Source of the DNA: Gymnopus androsaceus JB14 | Taxonomy: Eukaryota > Basidiomycota > Agaricomycetes > Agaricales > Omphalotaceae | Assembly (NCBI GenBank): GCA_009733575.1 | Contig: ML769635.1 | Span: forward strand, 27,894-91,893 | Length of the DNA: 64,000 nt | Reading direction: 5' to 3' | Shown here: in pieces, positions 21,738-33,300 of the stretch | How positions within the stretch are numbered: the first letter of the stretch is position 1 | How the letters are laid out: every line of letters starts with the position of its first letter | Program-made: the position numbers and the translations under genes | The notes under the pieces: generated by a model | What the model was told of the DNA's origin: nothing | Seen by the model: the letters and a program-made list of their open reading frames with translations, nothing else | Databases searched by the model: none

Positions 21738-23325
21738 TGATTATTTCACGATATGCTATCTGTACTGATTTTGTCGATGGCTTTATGAACGTTCTTTCAG
21801 AGGCACAGGACTCGCTTCATCTATTCTCTCGTCGTAAGCTGATGCAAATGTACACACATGTGTGCTTTGTCCCAAAGATATCCGGGAACACCGGTGGAGC
21901 GCGATGGATGCATCGCACGAGACCATCCCCCACACCTCCCACATCGCATGATCGACCAATTTCATGATGACCAATTCCGATTTTGCCTTTTCCCCGAATC
22001 ACAGCATTTGTTGGAATCCCCTTGCTGTGCTCTTCCCTGTGTCCAAATTTGGCCGTCGAGGGTGAGGGATCGCCAGCGTATCTGAAAATGACGGAGAAGG
22101 TTCAAAAACTTCTTGAACCTTTCGCCAAATGTAGGCGAAGAGGACTTTGAAACCGAACGAGGTGTGGTAGCGAGTTTTTTCTTTGAGGGATATTGTCCTT
22201 CGAATTCCTCTCAGATAAAATCTGACGAGTTTTTTTGTTCAGTAGGGTGGATGTGCTCCCGTTCCGTATGGTCAGCTTTGACTATTTCCTTTTTATCCAA
22301 GCCGTCTATCTGCTGGCTTGATTGATACCTCCTTCACTCGCTCCTAATTACCTCGACTCGTTAGTGTCAAGAGGTATAGATTCTGCCTTTGAGAGACAAC
22401 TGCTCGACAAGTTGTTGAATCAAGTCAATCATGACGAATACATAACATTGATCGGTGCATAACATTGATCGGTGCATATCATGATCATCTTGTTCAAAAC
22501 CAAAGCTTAACTAAAGTCCAAGAAGATAGTGACCCACTCTCTGATTCAGTTTTCTGGCTGTTGTGGCTCGTCCGCTGGAACAGATGCACTATGCTATACG
22601 GATGGCTCCAAGCACAACGAACATTCATGTAAGCTCCAGATACAATGCACATATCTCGGAACGAACATTCATGTAAGCTCTGGACACAATGCGCATATCT
22701 CGGAAGTGATTGATTATCTCAAGTGGTAAGTATGCAATTAGTATGTGCTGTGCTAGGTAGGAAGGTTAATTTCCTCATATTGAGCCATAGCCTCTTGATA
22801 AATAGGAGATGCATTTGATTGATTGGACTCGGAGTCGACTTTGAGGCTTTGATTTCGGGAATCTGCTCTTACCACTCACCATTGGCTTTAGGAGCTCTAG
22901 TATTATATGCTATCTCATAGCAACGTCGACTCATCCCAACTTTGAACCATGATATGGTACTGTGTGCATGTTTCATCATCTTGGGACCAGTGAGCGGAGT
23001 GATGTTGGTGGAGCGGGGATGAGACTGCACAGGGACAGCGCTGCAAGATTAAATGCTATAGGTGTTTCTCAGTAAGTACACATTTCAGTATCTTCGAGAC
23101 AAACCGCGCTCTCCGTGGTTACCTGATACGGTGATAGATGGAATGTCGCTACCAGATACACTCCACATCGCAAAGCCACAAACATCACCAAACCAGGTGC
23201 TTTTAAGTATCCGTATCCGTATCGGAGTTTGTTATACCAAACCACTGTCCCCTTCAAAAGTTTACTCGCCATCTACCTCGAGTCTTGTTTGCTTTCCACG
23301 TCCACTGCTTACTTACTTTTGCGGA
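21738..23325. other. intergenic with small tandem duplications
   Basis: No supported gene. It contains the 44-bp tandem repeat at 22619-22706 and a short CATAACATTGATCGGTG repeat near 22440. Confidence 0.5.
22619..22706. repeat. 44-bp tandem duplication
   Basis: GAACATTCATGTAAGCTC starts at 22619 and again at 22663. The two units differ at a few bases and both end in ATATCTCGGAA. Confidence 0.85.
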
Positions 23326-24981
23326 ATGTCACCGGAGGAAAGCGAACTATTAGCTTCCATTGGAGTCTCCCTCTACTGGGATACTGCTCAGGAAATACTT
23401 AATTCGTCGTTGTTTGGTAGGTCGGGCGATTGGGTCTTATCTGTGCTCTCAGCATTGACGATTCCAGGTTTCTATGTTCTCCTTAATATCATTGCATTAA
23501 AACTACTCTTGTGAGCCCTTTCCCTGCTCCAAAACCCACTGGACTCTCGCACCGACGGATTCATTCAACTCCCTTTTTTTATGTATTTAGCAAAACCGGA
23601 ATCAAAAGTTCCCGTCCACGTCAAGTCCTTCTCAGCTTGACAATCCTAGTTTTTGTCGTTAATATCTGGGCCTTCATCAACTAAGCAGCAGTCAATCTCA
23701 TTCGGCCAAAATACATTTTTATGCCATTAGGCGACCTAGTTGAGCAACTTGACCTGATGGATTCCAAGACTCTCAAACCATGGTCACTTGATACCAACAT
23801 CGCTTGTCAATGTCAGTGTTCATACTCATATCGCGAATGTTTGTCAGCTTTCAACTGATGCTTGGTGAATTATTTTATTTTCTCCTATGCAGATATTAGT
23901 TGGAGATTCCACTGTTATATGGCGAGCGTGTACAATTTATCGGTCGAACAGAAAAGTGCAATTGGCTCTGATTCTTCTTAATGACCATCAACGGAGGTGA
24001 GTCCTATGTTGACTCCAATTCTTTCTTCCGCCGTGTCGTATGAGAATTCGCCGAGTTACTTATTGGTGAGGAGACTCGACTCGCTGTCTCTAGAACCAAA
24101 AAAACAACCGATGCGTTCTTGGCTTTTCTAGTTATTATCAGGCCGTAACTTTGTCTCTGAGTCCTGATTTTTTCTGCTATAGTGGCAATCATCACCGATG
24201 CTGCATGGAGTGATGCGGTAGCATCAGTTGAGACACCAACAGCGGAAAGCTCTCTTGTGCTTGATACAGTATGCTACTGGACCTCTCCTCTTGTCAACGT
24301 TGTGGCATTGGTTGCTGTCGGCATCAAATTGCGGTGAGAAATCTCCTCTCCAACTATACTTTGAGTGTACTTACTGCCTTTGGTATTGAACCTCGTACCA
24401 ACCTCCTCAACACCTTCTTCTTTGAAGAAAACATCACCAATTCGTTCAGCCATTGTATGGTAGCAATAGTCATAAACGGTCTGACATTGAGCGACTGCTA
24501 CTATTTTTGGTCGAGTCTGGGACCGCCATTTGCATCTTACAGGTTCGTTTCAAGATTTTTCATTATGCACTCAAGGTCCTCAACGCGGGTCTCCACTACC
24601 TAGCTGGTATTCGCGGTCCTCCTAACATTGCAAAGATTTGCGAATATCAGTGAGAGTAGAACCGCTGCATTTCAACTGTGGAACGCGCTGTACATTGGAA
24701 TTGCGGTATGTGAAAAACATACTATTCATGCACATCCCTGTATTCACGACCTGTCTTTCCTTCTCTACTAGCCGATGTATCTCCTAGCAGTTATCATCTT
24801 GGTCAATATAGATCGAGCACCACTAGAGCAGACCTTCCATACCAACCATACGACCACAAATGAACACGGAAGGATAGAAGTTCGGCGTGAACTAAATGTT
24901 ATGGATGTTGCTGGCACCACTGCTGCTGCTACTACCACGGGCACTGTCGGTCATTCCACCGATGCAATCCCCGTCTCTTAA
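23326..24981 (+). pseudogene. broken seven-helix membrane protein gene
   Basis: Family-like pieces occur in order: MSPEESELLASIGVSLYWDT, FYVLLNIIALKLLL after an intron, RQVLLSLTILVFVVNIW, ILVGDSTVIWRACTIYRSNR (the family's D-x-x-V-x-W-R motif), SPLVNVVALVAVGIKL, LLLFLVESGTAICILQ, ALKVLNAGLHYLAG and PMYLLAVIILVNIDRAP with a Ser/Thr tail ending at 24981. A TAA interrupts the third piece (FIN-stop-AAVN, near 23682), and the splice phases before ILVGDS and after LALILL do not close. It is therefore probably non-functional, though single-base assembly errors could explain part of this. It lies directly upstream of an intact membrane-protein gene of a different family. Confidence 0.6.
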
Positions 24982-25818
24982 TCCAGGCCCAGGATTCTGT
25001 CCAAATCTATTTGTTAGTATTACACGCGCTTCCTTGTATATACGGAATATCAAACAAATATGCAATCTAAGTGTTGTGTATCGTGTTCTATTGTCCTGTT
25101 ACATTATCATTCTTTTTCTTTTTGTCTGTCTAGCGCCCTCGTGATGCCAAAAATATCTCAAATCTCAGTATTCTATCTGTGGGATTTTGTACCTTCGCTC
25201 ATGAGTCGCTCCACCGCCTAGATACAGTACATTGACAACACCTTAAATGACAGCTCGAAGCTTGATGGATGCCCGGGCCAACGGGCCCACAATGTGAACC
25301 AGAGCTCGTTACAGCTGTAATAATACCACGTCACAGCACTCCTCTCATTTACTTCCTCATCCATCCACACCAGCGCCGATGCAGCTCCGCACAATAGAAT
25401 CTCACAATCATCCTTGTTGAATATTATACTTCAATTCCCTCAATTCGAGAATGTTGACTCGATGGTAAGCTCCATAATTAATCTACTCGCCGCCCGCTCC
25501 TCTGGCTCCTATGCTCAAGCTCTCAGCGGTCCCATCTCTTCCCATCTGTTACCTCTTCGCCTTGGAAAAAATTCAATAACAATCACGTCAATTCATGCAG
25601 CATGTGCAACTGTCAGCCAACTATCGATTCCAGGCTCTTTTGGACTGTTCGGCCTTTTTTAATTGGTTTCCCCAAGGTTTGTGCCGAATGCTTAACTTTC
25701 TTCCTTCCCAGCGGTGAGCGTGGACTACATAATAATTAAGATATGAATCTATCTTGTTAGACACCCGTTGGACAACTTGCATTCCGAATTGAGCATTCTT
25801 GAAGCGTACCGGGCTGCC
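24982..25818. other. intergenic between two membrane-protein genes
   Basis: No supported gene. Protein-like traces just before 25819 could be a further 5' exon of the next gene but no start was found. Confidence 0.4.
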
Positions 25819-27088
25819 ATGGACTCGTTCCCTTCTCCAGAAATTCAGCAGAAAATTCTTCGTAAGTCAATTACTCTATGCACTTGTTACTCGATTACCT
25901 AGCTCAAACTTTCTTCCTTCATCGTCTTTGTTTTACCTCCCTCAGTGTCGGCCTACGCAGGAATGTCTTTTGCTGGCAGTACAACAGTTTTAAGGCTTGT
26001 TCTACGTATTCGAAACCTCAGAGGGGACGACGCATTAGCTGCCTTAGCTCTCATATCCCTCATCATAACCGCTGTAGTCGGGAAGACGTACTATGCGATC
26101 AACGGTATGTTTTCTTATCTTTACCATGTTCATCAGAACTGAGAAGGTACTGTCTGTACTAGACTCCAGTACGATACCCCAGAGCTCACGCGTTGCACTG
26201 TATTACATCTTTGCTGTCACATTCGATATTACCATTTGGACATCTCGTCTATCCATACTTGCCACGATCATTCGCCTAGGTTCATTTAGAAAACAGCTCT
26301 ACACGGCGGCTGGATGTTTCACGATTGCTCTTCTTATTCTCATCGCGCAAGTCTTTTGGGTTTGCGAGCCTCAAAATAATCACAATCATTGGAAGGCAGA
26401 TCCGGTGTGTAGTTTCTTTTAAGCAGACTCGCTACACACTGACGATTTTCGATGTCTGTGTAGGTACCACAATGTGTACTAGGGAAGAGTGTGGCAATCA
26501 CGCAAGTGACGAGTGAGAACATTTTTTGCATGCTGGCTATCTTTTAAGAAAGGCTAACATTCGTGTGTAGCTGATGTATTTGCAGATATCACTTTAGTTG
26601 TATTCCCTCTTATACTCCTGCGATACCTCAAATCCGAGCAGGCACAAGCGGAAAAAATTCGCCTCGGAGTATCCTTCATCGTCGGAGGGCTTACTACTAT
26701 TGTTTCTATTGTCCATGCAGTCTACCTACTGGGAGGCACACAAATATCAGTCTTGGTTAGCAATGTGGAGGTGAGTCATCCATTGTTCTTGAATCTAATT
26801 TCAATGCTCAACCGCAGATAGATGTCCGTCTCAGTGACCATCTCAAATTTTGCTGTTCTCGTAGCTGCATCTCATCGACTCTGGAACTACACTCATCCGC
26901 AGCGTGAATTAACCAAGCTGTCTACAATTGCGTATGAGAGTCCTCCACTAAATGGCAGCACATTTAGCAGGACAGGTGGAAGTCATTCTCAACTGGATAG
27001 TACTAGCATTGCGAGTACAGGTTCAAAAAGAGGTCATAGAGATATGGAGATGTCCTCTGACACTGGCTCTCTGATTTTTCCCGTGTGA
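25819..27088 (+). CDS. integral membrane protein, fungal rhodopsin-like 7-helix family
   Basis: Six exons (25819-25861, 25946-26104, 26163-26404, 26464-26512, 26571-26770, 26822-27088) join in phase to 319 residues. Family marks are LYYIFAVTFDITIWTSRLSI, LLILIAQVFWVCEP, the pair PQC / LGKSVAITQVTTDVFAD, FPLILLRYLK, TTIVSIVHAVYLLGG and SNFAVLVAASHRLWN, then a Ser-rich cytosolic tail. The layout matches the fungal rhodopsin-domain (PTH11-like but CFEM-less) membrane proteins abundant in basidiomycetes. Ligand and function are unknown. Exon 4 is only 49 bases. The acceptor at 26821 (ATAG) rather than the nearer CAG at 26817 was chosen because only it keeps the family frame. Confidence 0.8.
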
Positions 27089-28077
27089 AAGCTCTATAAC
27101 GGTTCGAGCTTACAGAACTGGCAAGGGCGATACACGGTGTACTTTACTGCAGGTTTCTCATGCTCTACTCAGATTTCATTACCATCGCAACACAAAGTTA
27201 CTTATACAAAAATCATCTTGAATATCAGATTATGTACGGATGTGCACTGTCGATTCCAGTTTTATCCTCACTTGGAATGCTATAAACAGCTTTGACCGAT
27301 GTTAAGCGCTCAAACTGTAACTTGCTACCATCAAGTCCTCTCTCGCCTGCTTGTTAATGAGGATAAATTCTTGAGTATTAGTCGCGAGGCGTCTTCCGTT
27401 TACATCCAAGCTCTAATGGTGTTGGACAGTGCCGCAGAGTGGGAGCGCCATATGAGAGAAATGGACGGTATAGACTCCTGCTAGCACTATTGTTCCGAGT
27501 CCACGTGGAAAGGGTTTTTGACGCGTTAAAAAGAAGTTATAGCGATGGATCTCCGAGTCTGCTATAGTATACAAGTATGTACATGTTTTCCTTAGCTATA
27601 TCAGCACACGCTGATCATCATGTATGACCAAAACACTCCTAGAACCTTCAAATTCAACTCATCACAACTTGGCATTCAGCTTATCCAACCGATTAGGGAT
27701 CCTATTATGGTTGATACCTACAGCTTCGACCGCCGTTATCGGCCGCCTGCATAATTTAAAAGAGTTTTTAAGCCTAACAGTATACGCAACTCTTTGTTTA
27801 AGTACTACAATATAAGTACTCTAAAAGATGTTTTTGTTGTTTGCTAGTGATATACTTGGAGTATTAGGCAGCCCAATTACCAGCATAACTTGATCATGCA
27901 GTAGTGATCATCAGCAACTGTACATCACATACATTCGTTGTCTGAGCAAGATAGTAATCAGAGACTCCAGAGACATCTGAGAGTTGACAGCTTTTGACAG
28001 CTGTCAGAGCTGGAGATCTGGAGACTCTGAGACAACAGTTGCAGATATGTCTCAAACACATGATGTATCAGTCGTTC
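27089..28077. other. intergenic, no supported gene
   Basis: A short frame at 27299-27484 reads like protein but stands alone. Around 27970-28040 short GAGACTC and GACAGCT inverted repeats could form hairpins. Confidence 0.45.
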
Positions 28078-29224
28078 CCTTTTCCACCGCTGAGATGATA
28101 TTTATGTTGTGCCCTGAATGTCCGCGCAATCTCCTGGTCATTTATCTGCTCTAGAATTGTCTCGCGCGATTGTGCTCCCTGGCGGAATATGTTGTTGGAT
28201 GAAATTGATGGCTACAGAAACATGAGATTCAGTAGTAGGTCAAAGCTTATCTCGGATGTAGTACCTTTGTCTAGATCATCTACATTGCAAAGGTATGTCA
28301 GTAGTGATTTTGACTCCTAGTGAAGGAGTGCAGAAGAGGCAAGGCCCCCCGCTATTTGAAATCTGTCGTATGTACTTACCTTCTTCTTTCTCGCCCACAC
28401 TTCTGGCCCCTAACGCATTCTGTATTTTATCCGAAATGCCCTCGATGCCGCTGTTCAGCGAATGCCCATCACTAAAGCGAGAATCTGCGGCATTTGTATC
28501 CAATTTTGTGCTGGTAACTGTCTTATCCGCGATCCTTTCCGCTAAACCCAAGCTGTGATTCTGAGTCGCTGCATGAGCAGAATCATGACGTGAACTCGCA
28601 TGATAAGCCCTCGAGCCCAGTTTATCCAAAAGACTCTCTTCATGCGCTTCCGGTGGTAGAGAGAATGCCTCATCATGAGCAGGAGGAGGTTGGCTATGCC
28701 CAAGTCCGAGTTTCTCGAACATTTCCAATGGAAGGTGATGATGTGCGTCTTTCTCTGTCTCGCTCTCTGCTCTTCTCCGTGTCACTTCATCCTCTTCCTG
28801 TCTCTGTCGCTCCGACGTTTCAGAAGGAGTACTAGAAGCAGTTTCAACGTCGTTGTGAGAAGGTGGAATCAGACCAGTGGACCCAGCATGATGCTGCATC
28901 TTCACTAGGGCGGCGGGAGCAGCACCTACCCATTGCGGATGGGTTTTAGCATCATGATTCGTGTCAGTGACCTGCGGTACTACCGTGATTTCATGGAAAA
29001 CCCCGGTGAGCTTGTTCATTAGTCGCTCCGTGTTACCATGATCAGCAGTATCGTGCTTAGTCGAGTAGACCGCAGACAGCGTCGTGATTCTCCTCCTCCG
29101 GCAGGCCCAGCATCGAGGTAAGCTTTTCAGAGAGTGGGTTATGTGCGTGCATACTGGCCGAGTTGTTCCTTGGTAATGTTGGTCCCTTTGGATTTTCCAA
29201 TCCAAGGCTAAGTAAATGATCCAT
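28078..29224 (-). pseudogene. frameshifted gene for a repeat protein with DKL/DKI motifs
   Basis: The protein reading starts MDHLLSLGLENPKGPTLP at 29224 and runs through LSEKLTSMLGLPEEENHDA, then changes frame near 29060 to LMNKLTGVFHEITVVPQ, MFEKLGLGHSQPPP, SLLDKLGSRAYH, GLAERIADKTV and ISDKIQNALGARSVG. After introns it continues DDLDK / AINFIQQHI and, one base out of frame (near 28170), QGAQSRETILEQINDQEIA to a stop at 28078. The repeated D/E-K-L/I-x-x-x-L/A/F-G modules and the final QG-x-Q-S-x-E block are those of an unnamed basidiomycete family that I recall only as hypothetical. Two single-base frame breaks make it a pseudogene or mark consensus errors. Confidence 0.5.
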
Positions 29225-30054
29225 TTCAGCACAGTACTACGTCGCAAAGCAGCGGATGATGGTGGTTCGTGTTCAAGAGTTCTTGAAAGGCGGGACTGAC
29301 GTCGATGATGCAACATCGTGAACAACGCCTCTCATCACGGAGAATGAATTAACGTTGGAGTATTAGGCTAGAAGAAATCAAAGGATGCCGTTCATACTTT
29401 AATCTCCCATTGATACTTCATATCGATATTTGCCAGTGTGCAATATTGCTGAGCCAATACCTCAGGATTACTGATGAAAAAGAATGAACAATGCGGGAGG
29501 ATGACGTTGGAAAAGGACGCGAGGGATTGGGAGATATAGCACCGCTGGCTAGTGCTTAAGTACATCAGGCGAGGCAATGTGAAGGCCAGCTTGAAACGAC
29601 TGGAGGTATGGAGTGAAAGGTGTTCAAGCTAGATAGGCAGCGGTTTGCGAAGTTTCGCCAGCGAGTAATCGGCTAACAAAAAGAAACAGTGTTGCTTATC
29701 GGTATGATATTGCTGATTCTGCTTGAATTTGCGTGGAGTGGCAGACACCGAGATCAAGGAAGACCCACATAATGAGCTCGTGTCACCATACCGGGCCCCT
29801 CGAGCTGAGTTTGAGTGGAATAAAATATTTGGTCCAAGTCTTGTCTGTCCAGCTGCTTGAAGCCATGATCAGCGAGAGGTTGGCAGAGTCGCTTGCCAGG
29901 CTAGGTATCTCCCGATGCGCTTTCCAATAATACGCACGGCGAACACGCACTCATCAAGCGTACATGTTTCGCCTATCTCGTATGAAGTTGGCTGTTTGAG
30001 GAAAAACCGTCCACGCTAAAGGGCTATTGTATCATCGTATCGATGACGAGCAAA
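29225..30054. other. intergenic, no supported gene
   Basis: Short frames only. It includes the upstream region of the tRNA gene. Confidence 0.5.
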
Positions 30055-30150
30055 GCCCTCTTAGCTCAGGGGTAGAGCGTTTCACTCGTATCTGTGTATA
30101 ACAAGATGTTCGTCATGAAAAGGTCGCTAGTTCAATTCTGGCAGGGGGCA
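30055..30150 (+). tRNA. tRNA-Thr (CGT) with intron
   Basis: The acceptor stem GCCCTCT pairs with AGGGGGC (30143-30149), followed by the discriminator A at 30150. The D arm TAGCTCAGGGGTAGAGC and T arm GCTAG-TTCAATT-CTGGC are clear. The anticodon stem TTTCA/TGAAA closes a loop that becomes CTCGTAA, anticodon CGT, after removal of a 24-base intron (30091-30114) at the canonical position 3' of base 37. The mature tRNA is 72 nt without CCA. It lies 170 bases before XRN1. Confidence 0.93.
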
Positions 30151-30322
30151 TGTCTAAAGGACGAATGGCAAATACTGTCTTAACTTTTGTTTTGCACTCA
30201 TACACATATCAATAGCACTAAAGCTTCAGTTTGGCGCTTGGGCGCCAATCCCGCGTGTACAATGTGCCTGCCTAATTCGAACGCCGAACCAGCTTTGACC
30301 GAAACCACGACCAAGTAGTAGA

Positions 30323-33300
30323 ATGGGTGAGTCTTGTTTCATCTTGTAACGAGTGTATGCTGATGCTAATATCTCGCAGGTATTCCAAAGGTATGTCTCA
30401 CTAGAAAGTCCTATTGCAGTGCTCTGATCTTTCTGTAGTTCTTTCGATGGATTTCGTACGCCTTTTTACCACCTTTTGCTTAGCTCTTACTGATTGTTAC
30501 TCTAGAGAACGATACCCCTTGACGTCCCAACTTATTCAGGAAAATAAAATACCTGAATTCGGTGCGTGCTCTGCTTTCTAAATCCGACATCGACTCATTT
30601 TCCACGACTCAGACAATCTCTACCTCGACTTTAATGCTATCATCCATAACTGCTCCCACCCAAATGACGGCGACCCTCACTTTCGTTTATCCGAGGAACA
30701 AATATTCACCTCCATCTTCTCCTACGTCGACCACCTTTTCACCAAAATCCGGCCGAAAAAGCTCTTCTTTATGGCCGTAGATGGCGTTGCGCCTCGTGCA
30801 AAGATGAATCAACAGCGTAGTCGTCGCTTCCGTACAGCAAAAGATGCTGCAGAGCTCAGAGCTAAAGCCGAACGCAAAGGCGAAGTGTTACCAGAAGAAA
30901 AGGCCTTTGACAGTAATTGTATTACGCCGGGGACACCATTCATGGCTCGACTCTCGGAACAACTCAAATACTTTGTGAACAAGAAGATTACGGATGACTC
31001 TAATTGGAGGGAGGTCGAGGTTGTGCTATCTGGGCATGATGTTCCTGGCGAAGGAGAGCATAAGATTATGGAGTATATTCGACTGGCTAGGGCGCAGAAG
31101 GACTACAATCCAAATCTGCGACATTGTTTATATGGCCTCGACGCGGACCTTATTATGCTGGGATTGATCAGCCACGATCCACATTTCTGTCTCTTGAGGG
31201 AGGAAGTCAAATTTGGGCCGGCGCGCAAGACTCGAGGCAACTCATCCCTCGAGGCGATAAACTTTTATCTGCTACACCTTTCGCTATTCCGGGAATACCT
31301 TGACCTGGAATTCGAGTCCCTCAAAACCAACTCCTCCCTCCGATTCCCCTACTCCCTCGAACGCATCATCGACGACTTTGTTCTCCTCGCCGTCTTCGTG
31401 GGGAATGACTTTTTACCAAACCTTCCGGATTTACATATCCATGAAAACGGGCTGGAGAAGTTGTTTGAGATATATAAGAAGGTGAGCTACTTCCCGCATC
31501 CCGTTCGTTAGTACTAACATGTCTCAAAGGTCTTACCAACATTAGATGGATATCTCAACGATGCTGGAAAGATCGACCTCTTCCGGCTACAATGTATCCT
31601 TGACGAAATGGCCGAGTGGGAAATTGGCGTGTTTGAAAAAGAACATTCCGATCTCAACTGGTATAAGGGCAAGCAGACAAAGTTTAGCCAGCCCCCTGCT
31701 ACAGCTAACGGCGGGAGCCTCGTCCTTACCGAATCCCAACACGAAATTTTTCGAACCGTAAGAGATTGGGTGAGATCGAAACCAACTTCCAAATCTCCTC
31801 TATCGATGCCGAATACGTTCCCCGCCAAGGACCGAGCGTTCATCACCACCCTCGCAAAAGACCTCAATCTTTCTTTGGCTTGGGACGGGTACGACGAACA
31901 AGGCAATAACTTGGTTTCGTTGGCTCCCTTTGTCGAGGACGAGGACGACGAGGATGAAGAAGAAGATGATATGGAGGCGCAGGCGGCGGTGTTTCGTGTG
32001 CTGAGGAAGTACGACAAAGCGACTGTTCATAACGCAGATTCCGAGGGTGATTTCGACACTCGGGCAGCGAATGCACTTGCGCTCAAGATGGACGAATGGA
32101 AGAGGGACTATTACGGCGAGAAACTCGCCATATCGTACGATGATTCTGGAGACATGGGCAAATTGGTGTATCGGTAAACCTCATTCCCTTCCATTCGCTT
32201 CCTGTACTGAAATCATGTATAGATACATCGAAGGCCTCCAATGGGTCATGTATTACTACTTCACGGGAGTCAAGTCTTGGGGGTGGTTCTACGACTACCA
32301 CTACGCTCCGCGGATAGGTGATTTGGGATCAAAAGCTACTTGGGGCAGATCTGGAGGTGACGGAGGCACGAGAGGAATTAGCCACCTGAGCTTTGAATTT
32401 GAGCTCGGTCAGCCTTTTAGGCCGTATGAGCAGTTAATGGGAGTGTTACCTATGGCTAGTAGGGAACTTGTTCCCAAGGCGTATCATGTGAGTGCTTATG
32501 TCGATCTTTCATCGACGCTTTGCCTTGTACTGACTCCGTCGCCGCCCAACAGGATTTGATGACAAACGCAAATTCTCCAATTGCCTCTTTCTACCCCACC
32601 GACTTTGCCCTCGATCTAAACGGTAAAAAAGCCGACTGGGAAGCTATAGTCAAGATTCCTTTTATTGACCAAGTTCTCCTCCTCTCTGCCATGGCTACGA
32701 GAGAGAAACTTCTTACCGCTGAAGAAGTTAAACGAAACGGCTTCGGGGTTAGCTGGCGATTCGAATATACGGGAATCAACGCCGAACCGACAGAATACCC
32801 AAGTTCACTACCGGGCTTCTTTCCTCCGATACATAGGTGTATGTGTAGGATGGAGGTATTTGATTTGCCGACGCTAGATCCTGACCTTGGTCTCTCACTT
32901 GTTGCCGGAGAGTCCTTCCCCTCCGCTGTCGTCTCCGCATCCGCCGTCGGCTTCCCATCTCTCCACACACTCCCGCACACGCACGCAGTGTTGGGGTATC
33001 ATCATGTTAATGTACATGGGACGGAGAGCAGGAATCAGAGTATCGTGGTGCAAATCAAGAACACATATGAGAGTCGAAAGACAGAGGATATTGGGAGGGA
33101 GGTATTGGGAAAACGGACGTTCATTGGATGGCCATTCCTGCAGGAGGGAATGGTGGTTGCGTTGTCTGATGAGCTGTTTCGGTATGAGAAGGTTTTGGTT
33201 GGTGGTGGTGTGGGGTCGGAGAAGGTTATTGGGACGCCCCATAATCAGAATGGGTTGGGTTATTGGAAATCTAAAGCGGATAGAATCGAGAATGTGTATT

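Noticed and set aside
30660..31500. Plus-strand Thr/Ser-rich frames within XRN1
   Set aside because: They are shifted-frame shadows of the XRN1 exons.
32280..32400. Possible extra intron in XRN1 between HYAPRI and LSFEFELG
   Set aside because: The available GT and AG sites do not keep phase, while the read-through is open and in frame, so a ~15-residue insert is preferred.
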